Numbered from the stretch's first letter, positions 15,696 to 27,731 are shown. The stretch: DNA of 64,000 bases from Corallococcus macrosporus (GCF_017302985.1 NZ_JAFIMU010000002.1:248001-312000); one strand, 5' to 3'. Translations and numbers: made by a program. Notes: generated by a model not told the origin, from the sequence alone.

Positions 15696-18600
15696 TCAGC
15701 GCCGGCCGAAGAGCTTCTTCAAGCCGGACAGCAGGCCGCTCGGCCGGGCCTCCGGTTCGGTGTGGAAGGGCGAGCGGGCGATGAGCGCGTCGCGGGAGGC
15801 GTCGTCCAGGTCCTCCGTCGCGAGCGTGACGGGCTGCCGCTTCGCGCCGGGCAGGGTGGCGCTGAAGGCCAGGGTGCCGTCGGTGGACAGCTCCAGGTGG
15901 AGCTCCACCTCGCCGGGGCGCTCCACGGTGAGGGTGAGGGCGCCGAGCCATTCGTTCTCCACGGCGGTGGCGGCGGTGCCCTGGAAGAAGGCGAGCGCCA
16001 GCGGACCTGGAGCGGTGACGGGGATGACGAGCGTCTTGGCGGTGGGCAGGCGGGTGTTGCGCTCCAGCACGCGGCGGAAGGTGCCGGAGTCCTCGGCGAC
16101 GCCGATGGGCGCGGTGAGGACTTCGGAGACGCTGGCTGCGGGCTTGCCGGTCTCCGACAGCAGCAGTGCGTGGCCGAGCAGCGCGGCGCCGCGGACCACG
16201 GCGGTGCGGGCGTCCACGTCGTCCTCGCGCACGGGCACGCCCAGGCTCTCCTCCAGGCGGCGGCGCACGAGGGGCGCGCGGGACTGGCCGCCCACGAGGA
16301 GCACGGCGTCCAGGCCTTGAGGGGAGAGGGCGTTGGACTCCAGCACCTCGCGGGTGACGGAGACGACGCGCTGGGCGAGGTCGGCGGTGAGTGCCTCCAC
16401 GCGCTCGCGGTCGAGCGTGGGGCCGGGGCCGGTGGGCAGGGTGACTTCCACGGAGTCCTTCGTGGAGAGGGACTCCTTGGTGGACTCGGCGAGGGTGCGC
16501 AGGGGGCCCCAGTCGAGCGGGTGTTCGGGGCGGGGGTGGCCCTGTTCGGAGAGGTCGCTGACGAGCGCCTCGGCGATGCGGCCGTCGAAGTCCATGCCGC
16601 CCAGGGTGGGGTCGCCGCCGGTGGTGACGACCTCGAGGTCATCGCCGGTGACCTGCACGACGCAGACCTCCAGGCCGCCGCCGCCCAGGTCCACGACGAG
16701 GACGCGCTTGCGGGCCAGGCCCCGGCCGTGTGCGTACGCGAGCGCAGCGGCGGCGCTGTTGGTGAGCACGCGGGGCACGTCCAGGCCGGCCATGGTGGCG
16801 GCCTCGCGCAGGGCGGCGCGCTGGCGTTCGGTGAAGTGGGACGGAGCGCAGAGGACGGCGCGCGTCACCTTGCGGCCAAGGAACGAGGTGGCGGCCTCGC
16901 GCAGCTCGCGAAGCAGCATCGCGGTGAAGAGGGTGGCTGCCACGACGCGGCCACCGAGTTCCACGCCCGCGTCGCCGTGGAGGTCGGTGGCGATGGGGAA
17001 GGGGAGCTGCGGGGACAGCCAGCGCAGGTTCGGGGAGCGGGCGCGCATGCCGAGCAGGCGCTTGAGGCCGGCCGCGGCGCGGCGGGGCGCACGCGAGGCT
17101 TCAACGAGCGCGGCGGCGCCGACCTGGAGCTCCCCGGTGCTGGCCACCGCGATGACGGAGGGGATGCCCGAGCCGTCGGTGCCGGGGATGGGGATGGGCG
17201 TGGCGACGCCGTTGATGAACGCGGCGACGCGGGCGTGTGAGGTGCCCACGTCGATGCCGAGCACGACCTCCGCCGCCGCCGGAGCGGGGACGGGCACGGC
17301 GGGAGTCAGGTCGAAGAGCGTGCGGCGACGGCTGCGCGCGGTGGCGGCACTGCTCTGTGCGTCGGTGGAGGCCGACGGGGTGACTTCGTCGCGTGCTGGG
17401 GTGGATGTCCGTGATGCGGCCGTGCTGACGGCAGCTGTGGCTTCGCTGGCCTGGGACGGCTGTGACGAGGCCGTGCTGAGCGGGGTCGTGGCTTCGCTGG
17501 TCTGGGACGTCTGTGACGAGGCCGTGCTGAGCGGAGGCGTAGCTTCGCTGGCCTGGGACGTCTGTGATGCGGCCGTGCTGAGCGGAGGCGTAGCTTCGCT
17601 GGCCTGGGACGTCTGTGATGCGGCCGCGCTGAGCGGAGGCGTAGCTTCGCTGGCCAGGGACGTCTGTGACGAGGCTGTGCTGAGTGGCGCCGTGGCTTCG
17701 CTGGCTTGAGAGGACTGTGACGAGGCTGTGCTGCGCGGAGCCTTGGATTCGCTGGCCTGGGACGTCTGTGACGAGGCCGTGCTGAGTGGCGCCGTGGCTT
17801 CGCTGACTTGAGAGGACTGTGACGAGGCCGTGCTGAGCGGAGCCTTGGATTCGCTTGTGCTGGAGGACTGTGTCGCAGCAGTGCGAAGTGGTGCCGTGGC
17901 TTCGCTGGCCTGGGAGGACTGTGTCGCAGCAGTGCCAAGTGGCGCCGTGGCTTCGCTGGCCTGGGAGGACTGTGACGCGGCCGTGCCGAGCGGAGTCGTG
18001 GCTTCGCTGATGCGCGAGGGTTGTGTCGCGGCCGTGCTGACGGGCGCTGTGGCTTCGCTGACGCGAGAGGGCTGCTCCGTGGTCAGAGGCTGTGACGAAG
18101 CCGCACTGGGTGGCGCCGTGGATCCACTGGCTGCCGATTGTGAGGCGGCAGGGCCGCCTGGCTCAGTGGCTTCACTGACGCTCGATGGCTGAACCGTGGC
18201 CACCGGCTGTGACGAGGCGGGGCTGTCTGGAGCAGTGGCTTCAGTGGCGCGAGAGGTCGGCTCCGTGGCCAGCGGCTGCGACGGGGCTGTACTGATGGGC
18301 GCCGTGGCTTCACTGGCGTGGGAGGACGGCTCCGTGGCCTGCGGCTGGGGCAAGGCCGTGCTGAGCGCAGCCGTGCCTTCGCTGTCGCTAGAGTGGTGCT
18401 CAGCCGTGTCTGGCTGTGACGCGGTCGTGCTGACGGATGCGGCTGTTTCGCTGTCGCGGGAGGACTGCTCCGCGGAGAGCGGTTGCGGCGAGGCCACGCG
18501 GGTGTGCGCGGCGGCTTCGCTGTCGCTCAAGGGCTCCGTCGCACCGGATGCTTGAGAGGGTGTTTGTTGCGAGTTCTCGTTGGGACTGGATGGGTGCGCG

Positions 18601-20858
18601 GCAGCGGCCTGCGTGGCTTCGTCCGAAACCGGCTGTGAATCGATGACCGGTGGAACGGAGGTTCCAATCGGAACCTGGAGCGCCGTTGTTTCGCCCGGGG
18701 ACTGCTCAATGGACGCCTGCGTGTCGGATGCGAGCGCAACAGAAGCGTCCTCGGGCAGTCCCGGAGTGGGGGCCACCGGCGATGCGGATGGCGTCTCTTC
18801 GAGGAACACGCTCGACGCAGCCGTGGAGCGCGCTCCCGCTTCTTCCAGAGGCGACTCCCCGTCGGGAGCGAAAGGGGAAGGGGACGCAGCATCCGCCTCG
18901 AAGGGCCTCTCCGCTTCGGCTGCTGCCGTGTCGCTGGCTGATGGAGGCTCAGCCGATCCGACAAGCGCCGTCCATGCATCCTCTGTCGGCAGTTCGACCA
19001 CGACGACTGTCGACGAATCCTCCTCGTCCTGCGGAGAGTCGAGCACTGGCTCCGTGTTCGACCTGTGCCCTGATTCATCAGCGAGTGACGTGGAGACGTC
19101 TTCGCTCGCGGTCGGCGCCGTGGCTTCAACAGCCTGCTCAAGCGCCGCGCTGAACGGGTCCACGTCCTCCGAAGCCGTGCTGAACTCGTGCGGCAGGGAG
19201 TCCGGGTCGATGCCCCACGCGCGAAGGCGATCAGCCTCCCGTTGGCTTGGCGTCGCAACCGGTTCGGTGGCAGGAGGCGTCTCCTCCGAAGCGACTGGAG
19301 TGTCCTCGGTGGAGAAGGGCTCCGCCGGAGGGAGCGTTGCATCAACCGCGTCGGCGTTCAGTGCGGCAGAGACGCTGTGCTCTTCGAGCGGCAACGACGC
19401 TGCAGTGGAAGCTTCCTCGGAGCTGGAGTCCGTTGCTGCCCAGGAGTGGCTCTCGTCCTCAGGCGGCGTTGCTCCAACTGCATCGGAGTCCTGAGCAGCC
19501 GAGACAGCATGCTGCTCATCCTGCGGAGGAAGCGTCGCGTCTGGGGCGCCTTTCGCCGTGTTGAAATCCGGTGCGGAAGAAGACCCAGCGGGTTCCTCCT
19601 CCGACTCCATGTTGAGGTCGACGTCGAAATCGAACGACGCATCGGAGGTGGCCGCTGCTTCGACGCGTTCGGCTTCGCCTGAAGTGCCACCGGCTGCAGA
19701 CGCGGAGGCCCACTCGGAATGCTCGGGAGCGTGCGGGGCTCCGAGCACGGCGTTCGGATCAAACGCCTCCACCGACGCCGGAGTGAAACCGGCTGCCGCC
19801 CCTGTCTCCAGCGGGAGCGCTTCGTCCGCTCGTGCATCCGGCGCGAAGGCATCCCACTCCGATGCCGAGGACCTCGCTTCCGTGGAGGACTGCTCCCAAG
19901 ACGATGCTTCCGCGCGGCCTTCATCGACAGGTGCGCTTGTCGCTGCGGCCTCGGCGGTTCCAGATGCCTCCCAGGAAGGCGCATCCGTTCCGGCCTCACC
20001 AGCGGCCTCCACCGGTGGCTGATCCGCAGGCGGCTCAGGCGTCCACCCGGCCTCCACCGGAGGCGGCATCACGGCCGCGAAGGTGCCCGAAGCCGCGACA
20101 GGCCGCGTCTCCGTGGGGTTCGGCACCTTCGGCTGGACCGTGAACATCTCCTGGGTCGCCCGTTGTGCCCCTTCGCCCGGCGGGTTCCTCCGCGCCTTCC
20201 TCGAAAGGCCCACCGACGGAAGGGGCGCGAGGTCCTCATCCTCCTCTGCCGGGCCCTCCGGAAAGAGCGACACCGGCTCATCCGGTTCAGCCAGGTCCGG
20301 CGGTGTGACCGCGTCGGGCACCGTCACGGCCGGCAACGTCATGGACGCTCTTGGCGTCGCGGCGCTCGTCCCGGGTTCCTCGCGCGAAGCCTTCGCCGGA
20401 GGCTCCGGCGGCACAGGCGCCGTGGGCACTGCCTCCGTCCCGGCGCGTGCGGCAGGCCGTGACGGATTCACAGCCGCGGTCCGCCGGACGAGCCCTGGCG
20501 GCAATGGCGCGGCAGGCGGCGTCACCGCCGCTTCCGTCCCGCTCCGCCGCGTGACGATGCGATCGATGAGCGCCTTGCTCGCGGCGTCCAGCTTGGTGAA
20601 GCGCACCGTCATCCCGGTGCGCGCACCGCCCGCGTCCGGCTGCGCCCTGGCCACCACGCCTTCACCGCGCAGCAGCCGCGTGCCGTCCGCGAGCACGAAC
20701 TCGAACGCCAGCCCCGTGCCCTCTGGCTTGAGCGCCTTCGTGGCCACGAAGACCCCACCGCGCCCCACGTTCGAGCCATACCGCTCGATGAACTCCTCCT
20801 CCGCCGTGTACGGAAGTCGGATCCGCAGGGGGAGGAGCTTGGGGGCCGGCCCGGTCAT
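15696..20858 (-). CDS. PilZ-like / repeat linker / Hsp70 fusion protein
   Basis: This 1720-residue protein starts at the ATG at 20858, which overlaps the upstream stop (ATGA). Residues of about 5-100 form a PilZ-like domain of the TIGR02266 type (LRIRLPYTAEEEF, SNVGRGGVFVAT). About 100-1190 is an acidic, then Ser/Thr/Ala/Gln-rich disordered linker ending in tandem 23- and 17-residue repeats (consensus close to SQTSQASEATPPLSTA). From about 1199 an Hsp70/actin-fold ATPase follows: phosphate-1 GIDVGTSHARVA, phosphate-2 VVDLGGGGLEV, adenosine VLLVGGQSRAP, then a shortened beta-rich substrate-binding-like part and a basic tail (LKKLFGRR). It has no J-domain partner nearby. Third gene of the alaS operon. 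It may be a c-di-GMP-type or structural scaffold with chaperone-like ATPase, but its function is unknown. Confidence 0.87.
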   Translation of the reverse strand: MTGPAPKLLPLRIRLPYTAEEEFIERYGSNVGRGGVFVATKALKPEGTGLAFEFVLADGTRLLRGEGVVARAQPDAGGARTGMTVRFTKLDAASKALIDRIVTRRSGTEAAVTPPAAPLPPGLVRRTAAVNPSRPAARAGTEAVPTAPVPPEPPAKASREEPGTSAATPRASMTLPAVTVPDAVTPPDLAEPDEPVSLFPEGPAEEDEDLAPLPSVGLSRKARRNPPGEGAQRATQEMFTVQPKVPNPTETRPVAASGTFAAVMPPPVEAGWTPEPPADQPPVEAAGEAGTDAPSWEASGTAEAAATSAPVDEGRAEASSWEQSSTEARSSASEWDAFAPDARADEALPLETGAAAGFTPASVEAFDPNAVLGAPHAPEHSEWASASAAGGTSGEAERVEAAATSDASFDFDVDLNMESEEEPAGSSSAPDFNTAKGAPDATLPPQDEQHAVSAAQDSDAVGATPPEDESHSWAATDSSSEEASTAASLPLEEHSVSAALNADAVDATLPPAEPFSTEDTPVASEETPPATEPVATPSQREADRLRAWGIDPDSLPHEFSTASEDVDPFSAALEQAVEATAPTASEDVSTSLADESGHRSNTEPVLDSPQDEEDSSTVVVVELPTEDAWTALVGSAEPPSASDTAAAEAERPFEADAASPSPFAPDGESPLEEAGARSTAASSVFLEETPSASPVAPTPGLPEDASVALASDTQASIEQSPGETTALQVPIGTSVPPVIDSQPVSDEATQAAAAHPSSPNENSQQTPSQASGATEPLSDSEAAAHTRVASPQPLSAEQSSRDSETAASVSTTASQPDTAEHHSSDSEGTAALSTALPQPQATEPSSHASEATAPISTAPSQPLATEPTSRATEATAPDSPASSQPVATVQPSSVSEATEPGGPAASQSAASGSTAPPSAASSQPLTTEQPSRVSEATAPVSTAATQPSRISEATTPLGTAASQSSQASEATAPLGTAATQSSQASEATAPLRTAATQSSSTSESKAPLSTASSQSSQVSEATAPLSTASSQTSQASESKAPRSTASSQSSQASEATAPLSTASSQTSLASEATPPLSAAASQTSQASEATPPLSTAASQTSQASEATPPLSTASSQTSQTSEATTPLSTASSQPSQASEATAAVSTAASRTSTPARDEVTPSASTDAQSSAATARSRRRTLFDLTPAVPVPAPAAAEVVLGIDVGTSHARVAAFINGVATPIPIPGTDGSGIPSVIAVASTGELQVGAAALVEASRAPRRAAAGLKRLLGMRARSPNLRWLSPQLPFPIATDLHGDAGVELGGRVVAATLFTAMLLRELREAATSFLGRKVTRAVLCAPSHFTERQRAALREAATMAGLDVPRVLTNSAAAALAYAHGRGLARKRVLVVDLGGGGLEVCVVQVTGDDLEVVTTGGDPTLGGMDFDGRIAEALVSDLSEQGHPRPEHPLDWGPLRTLAESTKESLSTKDSVEVTLPTGPGPTLDRERVEALTADLAQRVVSVTREVLESNALSPQGLDAVLLVGGQSRAPLVRRRLEESLGVPVREDDVDARTAVVRGAALLGHALLLSETGKPAASVSEVLTAPIGVAEDSGTFRRVLERNTRLPTAKTLVIPVTAPGPLALAFFQGTAATAVENEWLGALTLTVERPGEVELHLELSTDGTLAFSATLPGAKRQPVTLATEDLDDASRDALIARSPFHTEPEARPSGLLSGLKKLFGRR
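17441..18103. repeat. Thirteen 51-bp tandem repeats inside the Hsp70-fusion gene
   Basis: The marker cttcgctgg (or attcgctgg) recurs at 17441, 17492, 17543 and every 51 bp to 18053, twelve exact intervals. Each unit encodes 17 residues. Units near 17.5-17.65 kb are almost identical; the outer ones are diverged. The frame is kept throughout. Confidence 0.9.
18104..18560. repeat. Diverged 69-bp tandem repeats adjoining the 51-bp tract
   Basis: Beyond 18053 the same marker recurs with mostly 69-bp spacing (18170, 18239, 18308, 18377, 18446, 18515), encoding 23-residue units of the form SQPxATEPSSxASEATAPxSTA. They look like an older, longer form of the 51-bp unit. Confidence 0.8.
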
Positions 20859-21519
20859 CGCAAGGGGATCCGCACGTCCCCGCCGGAGCCCTGCACCACG
20901 AGCGCCAGCCCATCGTCTTGCACGGCGTCCTGCGGCACCTCGAACAGCAGCACCACTTCCGTGCGCTGCTCGGGTGCCCATGTGGTGGGCAGGGGCTTCG
21001 TGCCGGCCACCGCCTGCGCGTCACGCGCCAGCGGGTACGTCTGCCCCTTCGCGTCCGTCACCTTCGCGCCGTCCAGCGTCAGCGGCGCGGGCATCCCGCC
21101 CACGTTCTGGGTGAGGAGCGTCACGCGCAGGAACAGGTCCTCCGTCGTGAGTCCCAGCCCCACCTTGCCGGAGCTGCCCTTCACCGAGTGCGATGCCTCC
21201 AGCCCCGTCACCTTCACCGCCACCGTGTCCACGTGCACGGTGTCGTTGCGCTCGGGCAGCCGCAGCTTGCGCGGCCCGGAGTCCCCCATGCCCGCGGCAA
21301 GCCCCGCGAGCTTCGAGTCCTCCGGCTCGCGCTGGGCCGGCTGCGGGCGCGTGGCTACGGCGCCGCCCTGCTTCACCCGGTCCGCCTCCGCGCGCAGCTT
21401 CTGGAGCGTGCGCGCTTCGGCTTCCTGGCCCCCTTCGGACGTGGAGGCTTCCTTCGAGCAGCCCCCCAGGAGGAGGGCCGCCGTCAGGAACGCCAGGGAG
21501 CGGGATGAAGCGCGGGGAC

Positions 21520-21523
<4 letters not shown>
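20855..21523 (-). CDS. Lipoprotein with DUF4352-like domain
   Basis: This 222-residue lipoprotein has a signal ending in LLGGC. It starts with GTG at 21523, overlapping the alaS stop as GTGA. After a charged helical linker, residues of about 95-220 form an immunoglobulin-like domain similar to DUF4352/telokin-like extracellular domains (VTGLEASHSV, EDLFLRVTLLTQNVG, TTWAPEQRTEVVLLFEVP). It lies between alaS and the PilZ/Hsp70 fusion, both junctions overlapping, so its synthesis is coupled to both. Its role is unknown; the exported position makes a direct interaction with the cytosolic neighbours unlikely unless through a membrane complex. Confidence 0.82.
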
Positions 21524-24213
<2,690 letters not shown>

Positions 24214-24369
24214 GGTGTGGGTATATGCCACAAGAGGGCCGGGCGCAGCAGTTCCTGGACGGGTCATCCCCTGTGGGACGGGGCATGTAGGCAGGGCTGA
24301 CGACCGCAGGGCAGGGGAGCAGCCGGGGCCCGGCCAGGTGCCCTGTCCAAGACGCTTGGGGCTCCAGCT

Positions 24370-25770
24370 TCAGGCCCTGGGGCCTCCGCGATGCGACGGG
24401 AGCGAGACCTTGAAGGTCGTTCCCGCTCCCGGCTTGCTGTCCAGCTCGATGCTCCCGCCGTGCGCGTCCACGATGCTCCGGACGATCCACAGCCCCAGCC
24501 CGAAACCTCCGGCGTGGGACTTCGGCGACAGCTGCACGAACCGCTCGAAGACACGCTGCTGCGCTTCCTCGGGGATGCCCGGGCCGCCGTCGCGGACGAC
24601 CAGCGTCGCGCCGTCCTTGGCAGGCTGGACCGCCAGCTCCACCTCGGTTCCCGGGGCGTACTTGATGGCGTTGGACAGCAGGTTCGTCACCACCTGCTCC
24701 AGCCGCATCCGGTCCCAGTGGCCGACAGCGGGGTGGTCCGCCTGCACGCGCAGCTCGCAGCCCGCGCGCTGGAGTCCTTCGGCGAAGACCTCGCCCACGC
24801 TCCTCGCCACCTCCGCGAGGTCCACCGGTTCCACTTCGATGGGCAGTGGATCATCCGACGCGGTGGCGCGTGAGACGTCGAGCAACTTGTTGATGAGGTT
24901 CTCCAGCCGCCCGCACTGCTCCTTGGCCTTGAGGAGCTTGGGCGCTACCTGCGCGGGCGTCAGCGTGCCGCGCTGATTCGCGCGCAGCAGGCTCTCCATG
25001 TAGAGCTGGAGCGAGGTGATGGGCGTCTTCAGCTCATGCGATGCGACGGAGAGGAACTCCTCGCGCATCTGGAGCGCGTGCTGGAGCTCCGCCGTCCGCT
25101 CCCGCACGCGCTGCTCGAGTTCTCCGTTGAGCTTGTGCAGGTCCGCCTTCGCGCTCTTCAGCGACGCGCTCTCGATGAGCTCCCATTCGCCCGCCTGCCG
25201 GATGAGCGCGAACTGGTGGTTGCGGACGACGTTGAGCACATCCATCGGGCCACACCGCTCCAGGCAGTAGCTGCACATCCCGATGATGTTGTGGCTCTTG
25301 AAGGTGCCGGTGACGCGGGCCTCGTATTCGACGAAGCCGGACCAGTCCTGACGCTCCAGCCAGTAGGTGTTCCCCGTCAGGCGCAGCCCGGCGTAGCCCT
25401 GCGCGAGCGCCCGGCCGTGCCGGTCCACCCAGCCCTGGAGCACTTCGTCCGCGCTCTTGCCCCCGGCCTTCATGTACCAGTCGCGATGGTCGATGATCTC
25501 GATCTGCCCCCGGCTCATCCGCTGATCCAGGTCGGGCACCGCGTTGCGCAGCAGGGTCCGCGCATCCGAGGCTCCAAAGGGCTCGGACGTGACCCACAGG
25601 CAGTGCTCGTTGTTCTCCAGCCCCGCCTTGAAGTAGGGGACCAGCGAGTCCACGAGGTCCTCCCGGTCGCCGTAGAACTGGCAGAAGTGGGAACCCCAGG
25701 GCAGGTCTCCCACCGCGGGGATTCCACTCGGACGCAACGGGATGGGCATGGGGGTTGGTACCTTGAACAT
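24370..25770 (-). CDS. MEDS-domain sensor histidine kinase
   Basis: This 466-residue protein (502 bases further out another ATG at 25809 adds 13 residues) carries an N-terminal MEDS sensory domain at about 15-170 (GSHFCQFYGDREDLVDSLVPY, CLWVTSEP, EIIDHRDWY), found with DcmR-type methylotroph and methanogen sensors. A coiled coil leads to HisKA with the phospho-His in SVASHELKTPI (about residue 243) and a complete HATPase domain: N box LLSNAIKYAP, G1 DGGPGIP, G2 GLGLWIV. No transmembrane segment, so a cytosolic sensor, probably of small molecules or redox; CSYCLERC in the MEDS domain could bind metal. No response regulator adjoins it. Confidence 0.9.
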   Translation of the reverse strand: MFKVPTPMPIPLRPSGIPAVGDLPWGSHFCQFYGDREDLVDSLVPYFKAGLENNEHCLWVTSEPFGASDARTLLRNAVPDLDQRMSRGQIEIIDHRDWYMKAGGKSADEVLQGWVDRHGRALAQGYAGLRLTGNTYWLERQDWSGFVEYEARVTGTFKSHNIIGMCSYCLERCGPMDVLNVVRNHQFALIRQAGEWELIESASLKSAKADLHKLNGELEQRVRERTAELQHALQMREEFLSVASHELKTPITSLQLYMESLLRANQRGTLTPAQVAPKLLKAKEQCGRLENLINKLLDVSRATASDDPLPIEVEPVDLAEVARSVGEVFAEGLQRAGCELRVQADHPAVGHWDRMRLEQVVTNLLSNAIKYAPGTEVELAVQPAKDGATLVVRDGGPGIPEEAQQRVFERFVQLSPKSHAGGFGLGLWIVRSIVDAHGGSIELDSKPGAGTTFKVSLPSHRGGPRA

Positions 25771-25801
25771 GGGGCACCAACAACACGACGGCGCCGCGAA
25801 T

Positions 25802-25843
25802 CCGTTCATCCTTGAACGGTCCGCCCGGCTGCCTTACGGGCGG
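25802..25843. promoter_or_regulatory. Two adjacent inverted repeats in the kinase/lipase divergent region
   Basis: Ccgttca (25802-25808) and tgaacgg (25813-25819) form a 7-bp dyad with a 4-base centre. Two bases later ccgcccg (25821-25827) and cgggcgg (25837-25843) form a second 7-bp dyad with a 9-base centre. They lie between divergent starts and could be operators or transcript hairpins. Confidence 0.35.
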
Positions 25844-25984
25844 CTGCGTCATGCCCGGACTCCGAGTGGAACTCTCGGGTTCTCACGGGCTTGGAACGGA
25901 GCACGCAACTCCTGGCGCCATTTGCCGACAATGTAGGCAAGCCTCCCTGCTGCTCCACTCGGCTCCCCCTCCCGAGGTCCCCTC

Positions 25985-27043
25985 ATGGTCCAGGTCACGC
26001 GTCCTTCCAGCCTCACGCCGTCCACCCAGGCGCGGGTCGCTCCGGAGGCCCCTGTCCGGGCCAGGGGCGCGCAGGGCTTCAACGCCATCGTGAAGGGCGA
26101 CAGCTTCAGCTCGGCCGCTCCGGCGGGTTCGCAGCAGGTCAATGCGCTGCGCCTTCCCATCCCGTGGCCGGGCAAGGGCGAGGCCGACAAGATCGGCTGG
26201 ATCCAGAAGGCGTATCCGCCCGCGAAGGACTCCACCGCGGAGTTCATGAAGCTGAACCAGGCGGTGCGCGCGGGCCAGAACGTGATGCCTCCCGAAGCCA
26301 AGAACTGCGTGTTCCTGGCGGTGGGCGGACTGCTCTCGGAGGCGGCGCCCAAGCAGTTCTACTTCGACAAGAACCTGGACGCGCTGGAGGCGCAGGGGCT
26401 CCAGGTCGGCCGCGTGCCGGTGGACACGGACATGGGCGTGGAGCACAACGCGGCCATCGTCCGCCAAGCGGTGCTGGAGGCTTCGAAGAACGGCAAGCAG
26501 GTGGTGCTGATTGGCCACAGCAAGGGCGGCCTGGACTCCGCGGCGGCGCTGTCGATGTACCCGGAGCTGAAGGAGCACGTGCGCGCGCTGGTGACCATCC
26601 AGTCGCCGTACGGCGGCTCGCCCATGGCGCAGGACCTGCTGGACAACCCGCTGGTGCGCTACGGCGTGGGCGGCGCGGTCGAGGCGCTCGGCGGCAGCAT
26701 CCAGGCCGGTGAGGACCTGACGTACGACTCGCGCAAGGAGTTCCTGAAGAAGCACCCGATGCCCGCGGGCATCCCCACGGTGTCGATGGCCTCCACCACC
26801 GCGAACCCGACGTCGCCGCTGTTCGCGATGCAGGAGTACATGCACCAGCGCTACGGCGTGAAGTCAGACGGCCTGGTGTTGCCGCAGGACGCGTTCATCC
26901 CGGGCTCCAAGTCCGTGACCCTGTCCGGCCTGGACCACCTGGACTCCACCGGGACGACGCTGAACCCGTTCAAGCCCTACCAGCCCGAGGACCTGACCCT
27001 CTCGCTGGTCGCGATGGCGCTGAACATGCCCAAGGGCAGCTGA
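25985..27043 (+). CDS. Alpha/beta-hydrolase, lipase-like
   Basis: This 352-residue protein has an alpha/beta-hydrolase core. The nucleophile elbow GHSKGG lies at about 177-182 (Ser179) after a strand QVVLIG. An acidic candidate lies in KSDGLVLPQDAF and a histidine in GLDHLDST near the C-terminus, the order expected for a Ser-Asp-His triad. NCVFLAVGGL near residue 100 would form the oxyanion region. The N-terminal 40 residues are low-complexity with no clear signal peptide. The family includes triacylglycerol lipases and PGAP1-like esterases; the substrate is unknown. Its last codons contain the left copy of a 17-bp direct repeat that recurs at 34047-34063. Confidence 0.82.
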   Translation: MVQVTRPSSLTPSTQARVAPEAPVRARGAQGFNAIVKGDSFSSAAPAGSQQVNALRLPIPWPGKGEADKIGWIQKAYPPAKDSTAEFMKLNQAVRAGQNVMPPEAKNCVFLAVGGLLSEAAPKQFYFDKNLDALEAQGLQVGRVPVDTDMGVEHNAAIVRQAVLEASKNGKQVVLIGHSKGGLDSAAALSMYPELKEHVRALVTIQSPYGGSPMAQDLLDNPLVRYGVGGAVEALGGSIQAGEDLTYDSRKEFLKKHPMPAGIPTVSMASTTANPTSPLFAMQEYMHQRYGVKSDGLVLPQDAFIPGSKSVTLSGLDHLDSTGTTLNPFKPYQPEDLTLSLVAMALNMPKGS

Positions 27044-27055
27044 AGCCTCACGTCC
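27039..27055 (+). repeat. Left 17-bp direct repeat of the RHS module
   Basis: Gctgaagcctcacgtcc spans the stop codon of the lipase-like gene and is repeated exactly at 34047-34063. Everything between the two copies is the RHS toxin module, so the pair may mark its insertion ends. Confidence 0.55.
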
Positions 27056-27245
27056 GAAAAGCATCACGGTGAGAAGGACAACGCCTCTCGGCCCCTGACG
27101 CCTGCATGGGGGCAACTCCCTAGACACTCACTGCGATTGTGCACGCGGAGTGAGCGAGCTTCGTGGTATGTCCGTTTGTGAATAGACGGACTGCGACCGG
27201 GCTGTCCGGTCCTGTGTAAAAGTACAGACGGGGCACAAACTCAAA

Positions 27246-27635
27246 ATGTGGCATGATTGTCTGCGAGCTGAACCGAAGGGTTCGAGCCGAAGGAGAAGGC
27301 TCGCCCTGTTGATGGCGCTGATGGGTGGGGTGATGGGGTGCAGCGAAACCCCTGCCAAGCCCGCTGCAGTCAAGAGTACCCCGGCAACCGCAGCGGTCCT
27401 GTCGGAGCATCGGTTCAAGGCCAATGCTTCGAGCAATGGGTTCCCACTGGGACATGATTGCTCCACGGGCGGCGTCTCCGACTGTGCGTCCGGGCTCTGT
27501 GTGCACGTCGGCGCGCAGCGGGATGCAGGCTATGTCTGCACGGAGCCGTGTGACGCCAGGCGCCCCTGTTCCAATGGTTGGCGATGCGCGCAGGTTCACC
27601 CCACGGATCCTTCGGCTCGCGTCTGTCTTCCCTGA
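27246..27635 (+). CDS. Cys-rich small lipoprotein
   Basis: This 129-residue protein has an Arg-rich n-region and a hydrophobic stretch ending in the lipobox GVMGC (Cys at about 32). The mature C-terminal half carries nine cysteines in a pattern typical of myxobacterial secreted Cys-rich modules (DCSTGG, DCASGLC, CTEPC, PCSNGWRC, VCLP), likely disulfide-bonded outside the cell. It stands 96 bases before the RHS frame start that I prefer, in the same orientation, and the RHS protein also begins with a Cys-rich region. It may be a surface partner or accessory of the RHS protein. The start codon is uncertain because no Shine-Dalgarno is visible. Confidence 0.7.
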   Translation: MWHDCLRAEPKGSSRRRRLALLMALMGGVMGCSETPAKPAAVKSTPATAAVLSEHRFKANASSNGFPLGHDCSTGGVSDCASGLCVHVGAQRDAGYVCTEPCDARRPCSNGWRCAQVHPTDPSARVCLP

Positions 27636-27731
27636 AGGCAGAACCGCTGCACGTTGAAGCGCAATCCGGTTCGCCGGTCAGGCCAAATTATTATGTCGAG
27701 ATGGATTTCAATGGGTTTCTCTAGAAACACG

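Noticed and set aside
17441-18103. Regular repeats considered as a CRISPR array
   Set aside because: The units are contiguous 51-bp coding repeats without unique spacers.
17830-18192. Repetitive plus-strand frames (VASLAWEDC repeats) over the minisatellite
   Set aside because: They arise because 51 and 69 are multiples of three, so every frame stays open through the repeats. The minus-strand frame connects to real domains on both sides.
24316-24350. GC-rich palindrome (gccgggg/cccggc) downstream of the MEDS kinase as a terminator
   Set aside because: The arms leave almost no loop and no T-run follows on either strand.
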